In this document: positions 16,200 to 24,667 of the stretch, piece after piece
Numbering within the stretch: the first letter of the stretch is position 1
Layout: each line of letters begins with the position of its first letter
Assembly: GCF_000987955.1 (NCBI RefSeq)
Contig: NZ_LAZU01000036.1
Span: 62,001 to 126,000, forward strand
Reading direction: 5' to 3'
DNA length: 64,000 bases
Origin: Paenibacillus sp. DMB20
Lineage (GTDB): Bacteria; Bacillota; Bacilli; Paenibacillales; Paenibacillaceae
Position numbers and translations under genes: made by a program
The notes under the pieces: model-generated
Seen by the model: the letters and a program-made list of their open reading frames with translations, nothing else
What the model was told of the DNA's origin: nothing
Database searches by the model: none

Positions 16200-17237
16200 T
16201 CAGCTGCTGCAGCCTCCGCCTCCGCAGCTGCTGCACGATGAGCCGCTGCTGCAAGAGGATCCGTCGCTGCAGGAGGAGTTGCTGTTGCATGAAGTATTAT
16301 GGTCGGAGCCCGAACCGCCGTCCGAATCCCGTGAATGGTCGCTTCCCGAACTGCATGCGGTTCCGGAGCATGCGCTTGATCCCGACATATCCCGCTTGAT
16401 TTGCTCTTCGGGAATCATATGGTCGGAGAAATGTTCAGGGTCGTTCCAGGAAAAGAAAACCGCGGAAGCAAGCAGAACTTCGGGATTTGAGAAGCTTACG
16501 TTCCTGCGTTCCTGATGCCTGTCTTCGTTTGCCATGTTGATTCGCGTTTGCAGTCCGTCCCTTACAGCCTGAATGGCAGCGCGTGCTTCGGGGATCTGAT
16601 CATAAGCCCACGTATTAAACCTTCCGTCTTCGGGAGCCGTAAGGGATGGATGCCGATAATGCTCCAGTTCCTGCCGCGGTATCGGGTGACGGAAGAAAGG
16701 TCCCCATAAAAGCTCGCTGTAAGGACTCCAGCCGAACAGTTCCACATAAACCAGATCAAACCAGGCACGTTCGCCAGGCATGGGAACGGATTCGGAGACA
16801 TTCGGGGCATGATGCAGCATCCGGCCAAGGTATTCGTCCGAAAAATTCTGATAATCGCGGGTATACATAAGCATTTCGTGCCACACCTCGTCCACGGCCT
16901 TGCTGAACATCGGCACGCGGTCCAGAACGGCGCACATGACAAAAAAACGCTGAAGCTCAAGCCAACGCCATTCGTATTCCCGTTCGGACAGGCCGGGGTG
17001 CTGTCCCATGACTCTCTGTTTTACCGATTGTTTGTACGTCTTGGGAATGGACTGCTTCATTCTGCCCGCTAACCGGAAAGCCGGGCTTTCTTCTTCCGCA
17101 ACGGGTGGAGGAGGCGGAGCATTCCGGAAGTCCGGAGCCTTTGTCTTTCGCTGAGGAACGGAGCGTTTCTTTTTGGACTGGAAGTAAAGAACCGCAAACA
17201 CAAGGATAATAATGAGCAAAATGATGTTCACATTCAT
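16200..17237 (-). CDS. membrane-anchored protein with Cys/Ser-rich tail, GRDP/DUF1399-like core
   Basis: This 345-residue protein has one N-terminal membrane helix (residues 4-19, NIILLIIILVFAVLYF) and a basic linker with a proline run. A folded core of about 200 residues follows. Core segments such as KAVDEVWHEMLMYTRDYQ and LGRMLHHAP resemble the glycine-rich domain-containing protein family (DUF1399), whose function is unclear. The last 60 or so residues are almost all Ser, Cys, Gly, Asp and Asn, ending in repeated CSS and GGGGC blocks with about ten cysteines. The ATG at 17237 is chosen over a start at 17300 because AAAGGAT precedes it. Metal binding by the tail is only a guess. Confidence 0.68.
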   Translation of the reverse strand: MNVNIILLIIILVFAVLYFQSKKKRSVPQRKTKAPDFRNAPPPPPVAEEESPAFRLAGRMKQSIPKTYKQSVKQRVMGQHPGLSEREYEWRWLELQRFFVMCAVLDRVPMFSKAVDEVWHEMLMYTRDYQNFSDEYLGRMLHHAPNVSESVPMPGERAWFDLVYVELFGWSPYSELLWGPFFRHPIPRQELEHYRHPSLTAPEDGRFNTWAYDQIPEARAAIQAVRDGLQTRINMANEDRHQERRNVSFSNPEVLLASAVFFSWNDPEHFSDHMIPEEQIKRDMSGSSACSGTACSSGSDHSRDSDGGSGSDHNTSCNSNSSCSDGSSCSSGSSCSSCGGGGCSS

Positions 17238-17323
17238 TTGATAAATCCTTTCAGAGCAACGTTTTATGTGCATTATCACAAATTTAACCAATTTATGCAA
17301 AGGCTTTTTGAAAAAAATTTGCT

Positions 17324-17353
17324 TGACCTGAAATGCTTTTCATCCTTTACGAT
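17324..17353 (+). promoter_or_regulatory. promoter of the HAD hydrolase gene
   Basis: TTGACC (17324-17329) and TACGAT (17348-17353) with an 18-base spacer, followed by AGAAGAAGGGG ahead of ATG 17391. Confidence 0.6.
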
Positions 17354-17390
17354 GGACAACAGATGAGACAGAAGAAGGGGTGGAACAAGA

Positions 17391-18190
17391 ATGAGTAAAC
17401 CTAAAAAACTGGTGTTTTTCGATATCGACGGCACATTGCTGGATCATAACAAAGAAATACCCCGGTCCGCGAAAGAGGCGATTCGGGAGCTGAGGTCTGA
17501 AGGTCATGAGGCTGCGATTGCCACCGGCCGTGCTCCGTTTCTGTTCAAGGAGATCCGGGAAGAACTCGGCATCGATACCTACGTTAGCCTGAGCGGTCAA
17601 TACGTGGTATACCGCAACGAGGTGGTCTACGCGAATCCGATATCCAGGCAACTGCTGGAACAGCTTACGGGCGATGCGTGATGAACAGTCAGCCCATTTT
17701 GTATTTGGACGAACTCGACATGAAAATGAACGTGCAGCAGCATGCCAGAGTCGATTCCAGTTACGAGCCTCTAAAAATCCCTGTACCCGGCTATGATCCG
17801 GGCTACTATGTAGAGAGGGACATTTATCAGGCTATTGTCTTTTGCACGCAGGAGGAAGAGGGGTTCTATTTAAACAAATACGCGAACAAGCTTCAATTCG
17901 TCAGATGGGGAGACCATGCGGTGGACGTCCTGCCCATGGGAGGATCGAAGGCGGCCGGCATTGCCCGATTGATCCAGAAGCTCGGCAAAAAACCGGAAGA
18001 CGCGGTAGCTTTCGGCGATCATCTCAACGATCTGGAAATGCTGCAATACGTAGGCCATGGAGTCGCCATGGGAAATGCGCTGCCCGTAGTCAAAAAAATC
18101 GCCTCCCATGTTACCACGGATGTCGACCGGGACGGTATCCTCCATGGCCTGCGCCACCTCGGATTGATTCGGGCGGCAAACGTCTCCTAA
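17391..18190 (+). pseudogene. Cof-type HAD hydrolase, split by a frameshift
   Basis: The first frame (ATG 17391 to TGA 17681, 96 residues) carries HAD motif I (FFDIDGTLLD) and motif II (IATGRAP). The second (17678-18190, 170 residues) carries the Cof cap and motif IV (VAFGDHLNDLEML) with the preceding lysine region (GGSKAAGI). Together they give about 266 residues, normal for a Cof/YwpJ-type phosphatase, so one base is probably missing near 17677-17680 (GCG-TGATG). The frames overlap by GTGA, so coupled translation of two chains is formally possible, but no ribosome binding site precedes the second. Substrates of such enzymes are sugar phosphates and similar small phosphates. Confidence 0.78.
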
Positions 18191-18265
18191 AACGTGTTTT
18201 CGTGTTTTGATATCTTTGCCGTTCATGGTATATTTACAGCAGGAAAATACAGGATAAAGGAGAGA

Positions 18266-18634
18266 ATGTCCGTGTACAGCCAGCTGGTTGCCTATTGTAC
18301 GGCCAAAAAGGGAGCCGCCCAGGATTACCCGTTCGGTCCGGCCCCGCTCGTCATGAAGGTGGGCGGAAAAATGTTCGCGCTTCTGACGGAGCCGGGAGAG
18401 AACGGATGGGTTCATATATCCTTGAAGTGCGATCCGGTCATAGCCGAAAACCTTCGGGAACAGCATGAAGCGGTTCAACCCGGCTACCACTTAAATAAAA
18501 AGCATTGGAATACCGTCATCGTAGACGGCAGCCTATCCTTTGCCGATCTGCAGGATATGATCGATCATTCGTATGATCTTGTATTTCGCAGCTTGGCCAA
18601 AACCGTTCGCGATTCCATAAGCGAAGCGGTGTAA
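18266..18634 (+). CDS. MmcQ/YjbR-family protein
   Basis: This 122-residue protein of the YjbR (MmcQ) family has a double-wing fold seen in DNA-binding proteins of unknown role. Family marks are DYPFGPAPLVMKVGGKMFAL, the ISLKCDP segment and the HLNKKHWNTV motif near the C-terminus. ATG 18266 is preceded by AAAGGAG at close spacing. A terminator at 18649-18690 follows. It sits 75 bases after the HAD gene. Confidence 0.88.
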   Translation: MSVYSQLVAYCTAKKGAAQDYPFGPAPLVMKVGGKMFALLTEPGENGWVHISLKCDPVIAENLREQHEAVQPGYHLNKKHWNTVIVDGSLSFADLQDMIDHSYDLVFRSLAKTVRDSISEAV

Positions 18635-18648
18635 CCCAAGACGGATAT

Positions 18649-18690
18649 ACCCTGGCAAGCTCCCGGCGGGAGCGGTGTCAGGGTTTTTTA
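18649..18690 (+). terminator. terminator after the YjbR-like gene
   Basis: ACCCTGGCA and an inner CTCCCGGCGGGAG hairpin pair with TGTCAGGGT, followed by TTTTTT. Confidence 0.85.
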
Positions 18691-18810
18691 TTGCCGTGAA
18701 AAAATGAATGCTATCGAGTATAGTAAAGAAAGAAACAGGTTGAAGCAGCTAGAATCAGATATGGGAATCAACAGGGATACCCAAAAGCAGGAGTGCATGG
18801 GAGGGACATA

Positions 18811-19800
18811 ATGAAAAAAAATATAGCCGATATCGCAAGGATCGCGGGTGTGGCAAAAAGCACGGTCTCCCGTTATTTGAACGGAGGTTCGGTCAGCGAA
18901 GCGACACGCCGTAAAATCGAACAGGTCATCAAAGATACGGGATATATTCCCAATACGTTCGCCCAGAGCCTAAAAGCGAAAAAAACAAGCATGATCGGCG
19001 CCATCGTGCCGCGCTTGGATTCCTTTGCGTCTTCGCAAACGGTCACCGGCATGGACGAAGAATTAAGGGAACTGGGTTACCAGCTGTTAATCATAAACAC
19101 GGGCCAGGATCTGGGGAGGGAAATCGAAGCGCTGCATGACTTGGCCAGACAGAAAATATCCGGAATTGTTCTGTTCGCCACCCAGGTAACGGAGAAACAC
19201 CTTACGGCCATCCGGGAGATTAACGTTCCGGTCATGTTGTTGGGTCAGCAGCACAATGAGGTTCACAGCTTCGTTTATAACGATTATATGGCAGGATACG
19301 AGGTAGGACGGTATGTTCTTTCCATGGGCCATAGGAAAATTGCCTATTTGGGGGTAACCGAGCGTGATGTGGCGGTCGGCGTTCAGCGGAAAGAGGGCTT
19401 TCGCAAGGCGCTGGCTGAATGTGCCGATCCGAACGTCATGGTCAGTTTTTACGAGAGCGGATTCAAAATGTCCGAAGCGGTAAGCGCTGCTTCAGCCGTT
19501 CTGGGGTCCAGCAAGCCTTCCGTTATCGTATGTGCGACGGACAACATCGCTTTAGGGGTCATGAAGGCGGCAAGCATGCGCAGGCTGAGAATTCCGGAAG
19601 ATTTGTCGGTTACCGGCTTCGGCGGCTATGACGTGACCGAGATCATTCATCCTGGCCTGACGACGGTAAAATACAACTATGCCGAATCGGGACATCTGGC
19701 GGCAAAGCATATCGTAAAGCTGGTTAACGACCAACAGGTAGAACCCTTAACCGTACTGGGGTATCAATTTATTGAGCGAGAAAGCGTTGACAAAAAGTAA
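18811..19800 (+). CDS. LacI-family regulator of the sucrose operon
   Basis: This 329-residue LacI/GalR protein has an N-terminal helix-turn-helix (IADIARIAGVAKSTVSRYLN, residues 5-24) and hinge (IPNTFAQSLKAKKT). A periplasmic-binding-like effector domain follows (VCATDNIALGVMKAA, VTGFGGYDVTEIIHPGLTTV). ATG 18811 follows GGGAGGG (18799-18805). It lies immediately upstream of sucrose-6-phosphate hydrolase and a sucrose-type PTS gene, and the two operators behind it suit a LacI protein, so it is very probably the sucrose repressor. The downstream promoter begins inside its last codons. Confidence 0.9.
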   Translation: MKKNIADIARIAGVAKSTVSRYLNGGSVSEATRRKIEQVIKDTGYIPNTFAQSLKAKKTSMIGAIVPRLDSFASSQTVTGMDEELRELGYQLLIINTGQDLGREIEALHDLARQKISGIVLFATQVTEKHLTAIREINVPVMLLGQQHNEVHSFVYNDYMAGYEVGRYVLSMGHRKIAYLGVTERDVAVGVQRKEGFRKALAECADPNVMVSFYESGFKMSEAVSAASAVLGSSKPSVIVCATDNIALGVMKAASMRRLRIPEDLSVTGFGGYDVTEIIHPGLTTVKYNYAESGHLAAKHIVKLVNDQQVEPLTVLGYQFIERESVDKK

Positions 19801-19816
19801 AAAGATTCGATATACT
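19787..19816 (+). promoter_or_regulatory. promoter of the sucrose operon
   Basis: TTGACA (19787-19792) and TATACT (19811-19816), 18-base spacer. It overlaps the 3' end of the LacI gene. Confidence 0.8.
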
Positions 19817-19822
19817 AAAAAC

Positions 19823-19834
19823 GGAACCGGTTCC
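19823..19834 (+). promoter_or_regulatory. LacI-type operator 1
   Basis: GGAACCGGTTCC, a perfect 12-base palindrome with the central CG of LacI-family sites, lies at the transcription start. Confidence 0.85.
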
Positions 19835-19890
19835 AAACGGGGTTGAACTCATTATCCCTGGAACCGAGTTCATTATTTTTAGCCTCGAAT

Positions 19891-19902
19891 GGAACCGGTT
19901 CC
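19891..19902 (+). promoter_or_regulatory. LacI-type operator 2
   Basis: A second identical GGAACCGGTTCC lies 68 bases (about 6.5 turns) after the first, inside the 5' untranslated region. Two sites could allow looping or act as a roadblock (inference). Between them GAACTC and GAGTTC form a short hairpin before a T-rich run. Confidence 0.82.
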
Positions 19903-19962
19903 GCTTAACATTGGCGAATGCCTGTTCCATGGTTTTAGCTAACACCGGAGGAGAAGAAGTAT

Positions 19963-21459
19963 ATGGACAGAGAACAGAAATACCGGCGGTTGGATCAGGC
20001 TTCTTCCAAAGAGGTCCGCGAATTGACCGAGAAAGTGAAACGGAGTCCGTGGAGACAGACTTATCACATCCAGCCGGTCACCGGACTCTTGAACGATCCC
20101 AATGGATTTTCCTATTACAACGGCGAATACCACCTGTTTTATCAATGGTTTCCGCTGGGAACGTATCATGGCCTTAAATACTGGTATCATACCAAATCAA
20201 AGGATCTGGCCTATTGGGAGGATGACGGCATCGGGATACAACCGGGGGACCGTTACGATTCCCATGGCGCTTATTCCGGGAGCGGCATCGTAAAGGATGG
20301 GAGGCTTTTTCTGATGTATACCGGCAACACAAGGGACGGCTCGTGGGAGAGGCAACCCTATCAATGTATGGCCGTCATGAATCCCGAAGGCGAAATTGAC
20401 AAATGGCGCTTGCCGGTTATTGATCATGTTCCCCATGGCTACACGGACCATTTCAGGGACCCCAAGGTATGGAAGGACGAAGATAAATACCGCTGCGTGA
20501 TCGGGGCCCAAAGAACGGACAACACCGGAGCCGCCGTTGTCTATGAGTCGAATGACTTGCGGTCATGGGATTTTCAGGGAGAGATCCGCACAACGCTCCA
20601 GGATTTCGGGTATATGTGGGAATGTCCGGATTATTTCGAGCTCGAAGGACAGGGCGTGCTTCTCATTTGTCCCCAGGGTTTGACTCCTCGGGGAGACAGC
20701 TGCCGCAATATCTATCAGTCGGGTTATCTCACGGGAAAGCCCCTGAACCGGAACACGCTTGAATTTGAACACGGTGAGTTTCGGGAGCTTGACCGGGGAT
20801 TCGATTTCTATGCCCCTCAGACGATGCAAGACGCGAAAGGACGGAGAATCATGGTCGGCTGGATGGGATTGCCGGAGGTCGAGTATCCGACGGACAGCCA
20901 AGGCTGGGCGCACTGTCTGACGATTCCGAGAGAGCTTATTGTCCTGAACGGCAAATTGATGCAGCGGCCGGTGGCAGAGCTGCAGAAGCTGCGGCGGGAT
21001 CCGTTGGAAATCGAATGCGTTCTTTCCCATGAGAAGAAGGTCTTTGAAGGCTTCGAAGGAACCGTCTATGAGATGGTTTGCGATTTCGAAAACATTCATG
21101 GAGAGGCTGTCGGAATTGAATTCCGATCCGGCAGAGGTCAGAAAACCGTTCTTCGATACGATAGGCGGGATCGGAAAGTGATCCTTGACCGTTCCCGGTC
21201 CGGCGAAGCCGTGGGGAGCGGCTACGGCAGCACCAGAGCATGCCGGGCGAACGGCGATCATGTCAAATTTCATTTGTTTGTCGATACCTCTTCCGTTGAA
21301 ATATTTATCAATGACGGCGAAGAGGTGTTTACAAGCCGGATTTTTCCGGATCCGGACAGCAGGGGAATATCGTTTTTTGCGGAAAACGGCAGCGTCGGCC
21401 TGAAGGCCGTGAAATGGGATCTTGCCCGGGCCGTAAATCATTCAGAAGGGATTGAATAG
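19963..21459 (+). CDS. scrB: sucrose-6-phosphate hydrolase (GH32)
   Basis: This 498-residue glycoside hydrolase family 32 enzyme splits imported sucrose-6-phosphate into glucose-6-phosphate and fructose. The three family acids are visible: nucleophile Asp45 in LNDPNG, transition-state Asp166 in FRDP, and acid/base Glu220 in WECPDYF. A five-bladed propeller and a C-terminal beta-sandwich (SSVEIFINDGEEVFTSRIFP) are present. There is no signal peptide, so it is cytoplasmic. GGAGGAG precedes ATG 19963. The next gene, the PTS permease, starts two bases after its stop, so they are translated as one operon. Confidence 0.95.
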   Translation: MDREQKYRRLDQASSKEVRELTEKVKRSPWRQTYHIQPVTGLLNDPNGFSYYNGEYHLFYQWFPLGTYHGLKYWYHTKSKDLAYWEDDGIGIQPGDRYDSHGAYSGSGIVKDGRLFLMYTGNTRDGSWERQPYQCMAVMNPEGEIDKWRLPVIDHVPHGYTDHFRDPKVWKDEDKYRCVIGAQRTDNTGAAVVYESNDLRSWDFQGEIRTTLQDFGYMWECPDYFELEGQGVLLICPQGLTPRGDSCRNIYQSGYLTGKPLNRNTLEFEHGEFRELDRGFDFYAPQTMQDAKGRRIMVGWMGLPEVEYPTDSQGWAHCLTIPRELIVLNGKLMQRPVAELQKLRRDPLEIECVLSHEKKVFEGFEGTVYEMVCDFENIHGEAVGIEFRSGRGQKTVLRYDRRDRKVILDRSRSGEAVGSGYGSTRACRANGDHVKFHLFVDTSSVEIFINDGEEVFTSRIFPDPDSRGISFFAENGSVGLKAVKWDLARAVNHSEGIE

Positions 21460-21461
21460 GC

Positions 21462-22871
21462 ATGGCTGACAATCGTGAACTCGCCAGACAGGTCGTAGAG
21501 GCCATCGGCGGCAGGGAGAACATGGCTTCCTTTGCCCATTGCGCAACCCGATTGCGTATTATGGTCAACGATCCTAAAAAGATCGACCAGAAAAAGGTAG
21601 AAAACATTGAAAAGGTAAAAGGGGCCTTTTTCAACTCGGGCCAGTATCAAATCATTTTCGGTACCGGTACGGTCAATCAAATATTCGAAGCGGTGGAAAG
21701 TCTTGGCCTGGAGAGCACGAGCAAGGAAGAGCTGAAATCGGAGGCCAAAAAGACAGGCAACCCGTTCCAACGGGCTATCCGAACGTTTGGCGACGTGTTC
21801 GTGCCGATTATTCCGGTCTTGGTCGCAACGGGCTTATTCATGGGGCTTCGCGGACTGCTGACGCAGGAGCAGGTGCTCGCCTGGTTCGGTGCCGCTCCGG
21901 CTGATATTTCGCCCAACTTCCTGCTGTTCACGCAGGTGCTGACGGATACGGCGTTTGCCTTTTTGCCTGCGCTTGTGGCTTGGTCCGCTTTTCGGGTATT
22001 CGGCGGAAGTCCGGTGCTTGGCATCGTCCTTGGCTTAATGCTGGTTAACCCGGCGCTTCCCAACGCCTACAGCGTCGCTAACGGATCGGCGGAACCGTTG
22101 ACGATATTCGGATTTATTCCGGTCGTCGGTTATCAGGGCTCCGTGTTGCCGGCTTTCTTCATGGGATTGATCGGCGCGAAATTTGAGCGGTATCTAAGAA
22201 AGCGCATTCCTGAGGCCATTGATTTAATCGTAACGCCTTTCCTTACGCTGCTTGTCATGATTGTTCTAGGCTTGTTTGCCATCGGTCCGGTATTCCACTC
22301 CCTGGAGGAAGTGGTGCTTCACGCAACAACCTTCCTGCTGGATCTGCCGTTCGGCATCGCCGGACTTATGATCGGGTTCTTCAACCAGATCATCGTGGTA
22401 ACCGGCGTCCATCACATCTTTAACTTTCTGGAGATCCAGCTGCTTGAGCAGACCGGAAGCAACCCGTTTAACGCGATCGTTACCAGCGCTATGGCTGCAC
22501 AGGGCGCAGCATGCCTCGCCGTCGGCTTAAAGACGCGGAACAAGAAGCTGAAAGCCTTGTCTTTGCCGTCATCGTTCTCCGCTTTCCTCGGGATCTCCGA
22601 GCCGGCTATTTTTGGCGTCAACCTTCGTTACGTGAAACCGTTTATCATGGGATTGATCGGAGGCGGCATCGGCGGATTCATGGCATCCGTTTTCCACCTG
22701 AAGGCGACAGGGATGGCGATCACGGTCATTCCGGGGACGCTCCTGTATTTGAACAGCCAGCTTCCGCTGTACATTTTGTGCAACCTGACGGCGATGGCCA
22801 TCGCGTTTGTGCTGACGTGGCTGTTTGGCTTTAACGATAAAATGCTTGAGGAATTGAAGACGGAGAAGTAA
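21462..22871 (+). CDS. sucrose-type PTS permease, IIBC components
   Basis: This 469-residue PTS permease has an N-terminal IIB domain (phosphorylated Cys27 in AHCATRLR) and a IIC domain with about ten membrane helices (from about residue 105), including a HHIFNFLEIQL segment. There is no IIA domain, so a glucose-type IIA from elsewhere must supply phosphate, as for B. subtilis SacP. Together with scrB and the LacI regulator it forms a complete sucrose-uptake module. No fructokinase gene is present here. Confidence 0.93.
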   Translation: MADNRELARQVVEAIGGRENMASFAHCATRLRIMVNDPKKIDQKKVENIEKVKGAFFNSGQYQIIFGTGTVNQIFEAVESLGLESTSKEELKSEAKKTGNPFQRAIRTFGDVFVPIIPVLVATGLFMGLRGLLTQEQVLAWFGAAPADISPNFLLFTQVLTDTAFAFLPALVAWSAFRVFGGSPVLGIVLGLMLVNPALPNAYSVANGSAEPLTIFGFIPVVGYQGSVLPAFFMGLIGAKFERYLRKRIPEAIDLIVTPFLTLLVMIVLGLFAIGPVFHSLEEVVLHATTFLLDLPFGIAGLMIGFFNQIIVVTGVHHIFNFLEIQLLEQTGSNPFNAIVTSAMAAQGAACLAVGLKTRNKKLKALSLPSSFSAFLGISEPAIFGVNLRYVKPFIMGLIGGGIGGFMASVFHLKATGMAITVIPGTLLYLNSQLPLYILCNLTAMAIAFVLTWLFGFNDKMLEELKTEK

Positions 22872-22985
22872 GCCCCAACATTCCAAAAGCCAATCCTGAA
22901 GCAATCGTTTAAATTATATCCCTTGCTCCCGTCATCATAGTATAATGGAACCACTATAAGGATAGAAAAGCGGGGAGTTTACCAT

Positions 22986-23171
22986 ATGCTTAAAGGTTGG
23001 AAGCTGTCGGTGCTCGGCATCGTCATTGTCGGGCTGACGGCAATCATTGCGCCTCGGTTCGGCCTGATCGACTACGGACGATCTCTTTCTCTTTTTACAT
23101 TGTTCGTACTGTTTGTGGCGGCGCTCGAATTCATGGACAAGATCAACGGCAAAAAGAAGAAGGACTCCTGA
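22986..23171 (+). CDS. small two-helix membrane protein (61 aa)
   Basis: Unrecognised. It has two hydrophobic helices (LSVLGIVIVGLTAIIA and LFTLFVLFVAALEFMD) and a basic tail ending GKKKKDS. GGGGAG precedes ATG 22986. A frame of this size with clear helix pattern and ribosome binding site is probably real. It lies between the PTS gene and the folD riboswitch. Confidence 0.6.
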   Translation: MLKGWKLSVLGIVIVGLTAIIAPRFGLIDYGRSLSLFTLFVLFVAALEFMDKINGKKKKDS

Positions 23172-23270
23172 AAAAAGATGATTGAACGTCGGCGGACGGT
23201 CAAATCATGAACAATTTCGGGCCAAACGGTGGTGCAGCAGCCCACAAACATGGTATATTAAAAAAAACAA

Positions 23271-23341
23271 ACTATGTGTGACTGGCGTAGCATGGACGTA
23301 CCATGAGGGAGCACATAGATAACGGCCGTACGCCTGGGCAG
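23271..23341 (+). promoter_or_regulatory. ZTP (pfl) riboswitch upstream of folD
   Basis: CTATGTG (23272-23278) pairs with CACATAG (23312-23318). Between them is GTGACTGGCG and ACCATGAGGGAGCAC, and downstream GTACGCCTGGGCAG, all matching the conserved core of the pfl/ZTP motif. This riboswitch turns genes on when ZTP/ZMP accumulates during 10-formyl-THF shortage, and folD is a classical target. Its 3' end abuts an intrinsic terminator. Confidence 0.92.
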
Positions 23342-23383
23342 AGGTAAGGAGATTGGATGAATCTCCTTGCCTCTTTATGTTTT
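23341..23383 (+). terminator. riboswitch-controlled terminator
   Basis: GAGGTAAGGAGATT pairs with AATCTCCTTGCCTC, followed by TTTATGTTTTT. It starts at the end of the ZTP riboswitch core and would stop transcription before folD without ligand. Confidence 0.88.
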
Positions 23384-23414
23384 TATAACATACGAAGACG
23401 AAAGGGCTGATCAC

Positions 23415-24263
23415 ATGAGTTTGAACAAACCGGTTATTTTGGACGGAACACAGGTAGCAGACAGCATCAAAAAGGAATTGAAGATCCGCGTTGAGCGGCT
23501 GAGAGAACAGGGGGTTACCCCGTGTCTCGCCACGATTTTGGTCGGGGACGATCCGGCCTCGGCGACCTATGTGCGCATGAAAGGAAACGCCTGCAAGAAG
23601 CTCGGCATTGAATCCAAACGCGTAGTTCTGGGAGCTTCCACGACGACGGAGGAATTGATTGCCGCCATTCAAGAGCTGAACGACGATCCGGCCGTGCATG
23701 GCATCCTGCTTCAGCATCCCGTACCGCACCATATCGACGAGCGGGCGGCTTTCGAAGCGATATCGATCGAAAAGGACGTTGACGGCGTTACCATGCTGGG
23801 CTTTGCTCAAAATGCTTTCGGGCAAGCGGCATACCCGTCCTGTACCCCTGCTGCCATTATAGCGATCCTGGATTACTACGATATTCCGGTTGAAGGGAAA
23901 CATGCCGTCGTGGTCGGCCGCAGCCCGATCCTGGGCAAGCCCGTTTCCCTCATGCTGCTGAACCGCAATGCGACGGTAACGACCTGCCATTCCAAAACGC
24001 GGAATCTGGATCAGCTTGTAGCCCAAGGGGACATTGTCGTTGCCGCCGTCGGCAAACCGAATTTTATCCAGGGAGAATGGATCAAGCCGGGCGCCATAAT
24101 TTTGGATGCGGGCTATAACGAAGGGAATGTCGGAGACTGCGACTACGAAACGTGTTATGAAAAAGCGGGCGCCATCACCCCGGTTCCCGGAGGCGTAGGG
24201 CCGGTAACCATTGCAACGCTGCTGAAGCAAACCGTCGATTCCGCGGAAAAAACGCTGAAATAA
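23415..24263 (+). CDS. folD: methylene-THF dehydrogenase / methenyl-THF cyclohydrolase
   Basis: This 282-residue bifunctional FolD interconverts 5,10-methylene- and 10-formyl-tetrahydrofolate using NADP. The catalytic Tyr52 and Lys56 are in SATYVRMKGNACKKLGI. The ILLQHPVPHH, DVDGV and VVGRSPILGKPV (nucleotide-binding) motifs and the PVPGGVGPVTIA end are all present. Length is normal. ATG 23415 is chosen because homology begins at KPVILDGTQVA; the ribosome binding site is weak (AAAGGG). Expression is under the ZTP riboswitch, so it should respond to one-carbon shortage. Confidence 0.96.
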   Translation: MSLNKPVILDGTQVADSIKKELKIRVERLREQGVTPCLATILVGDDPASATYVRMKGNACKKLGIESKRVVLGASTTTEELIAAIQELNDDPAVHGILLQHPVPHHIDERAAFEAISIEKDVDGVTMLGFAQNAFGQAAYPSCTPAAIIAILDYYDIPVEGKHAVVVGRSPILGKPVSLMLLNRNATVTTCHSKTRNLDQLVAQGDIVVAAVGKPNFIQGEWIKPGAIILDAGYNEGNVGDCDYETCYEKAGAITPVPGGVGPVTIATLLKQTVDSAEKTLK

Positions 24264-24272
24264 ACCAATTCA

Positions 24273-24313
24273 CAACGGCTTGGACGCTGCATGGCGAAAA
24301 AGCCGTTTTTTTG
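24273..24313 (+). terminator. folD terminator
   Basis: ACGGCTT pairs with AAGCCGT, followed by seven T. Confidence 0.85.
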
Positions 24314-24318
24314 CGTAA

Positions 24319-24645
24319 ATTTGGCAGGAGGTTACGGCGGAATCATGTTATGCTGATGGAAGAGCAGTATTTGATTTTGCACACAACAGGACTTTCCGCT
24401 TCGGCACAGGCAAAAAAGAATTGATTACGTTTGAGGATGCGGATATGCTTATTGGACACGGCGGCGGGGACATGACGATGGTTAGTGACTTTGTCCATCT
24501 CGTCCGAGCGGACGGCAGGCTGAAGGGACGCACGGACGCCAAGCATTCGTTGGACAGCCATTTGATCTGCTTTGCGGCGGAAGAAGCAAGGCTTTCGGAC
24601 GCCGTCATTAACATGGGGGAGTATGCCGCTTCGCTCGGAAAATAA
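24319..24645 (+). pseudogene. Gfo/Idh/MocA oxidoreductase, C-terminal remnant
   Basis: The frame is open from 24319 to the TAA at 24643-24645 and reads CYADGRAVFDFAHN, then MLIGHGGGDMTMVSDFVH, then DGRLKGRTDAKHSLDSHL. This resembles the last 100 or so residues of a Gfo/Idh/MocA sugar dehydrogenase. There is no Rossmann domain, no plausible start and a stop directly upstream, so only the tail survives. It follows the folD terminator directly, so upstream material was probably deleted. Confidence 0.65.
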
Positions 24646-24667
24646 GCAAATGCAAGGAGGGCGGAAA

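Noticed and set aside
23205..24230. A 341-codon minus-strand frame across the riboswitch and folD
   Set aside because: It runs antisense through a conserved riboswitch and gene; no ribosome binding site or family signal.
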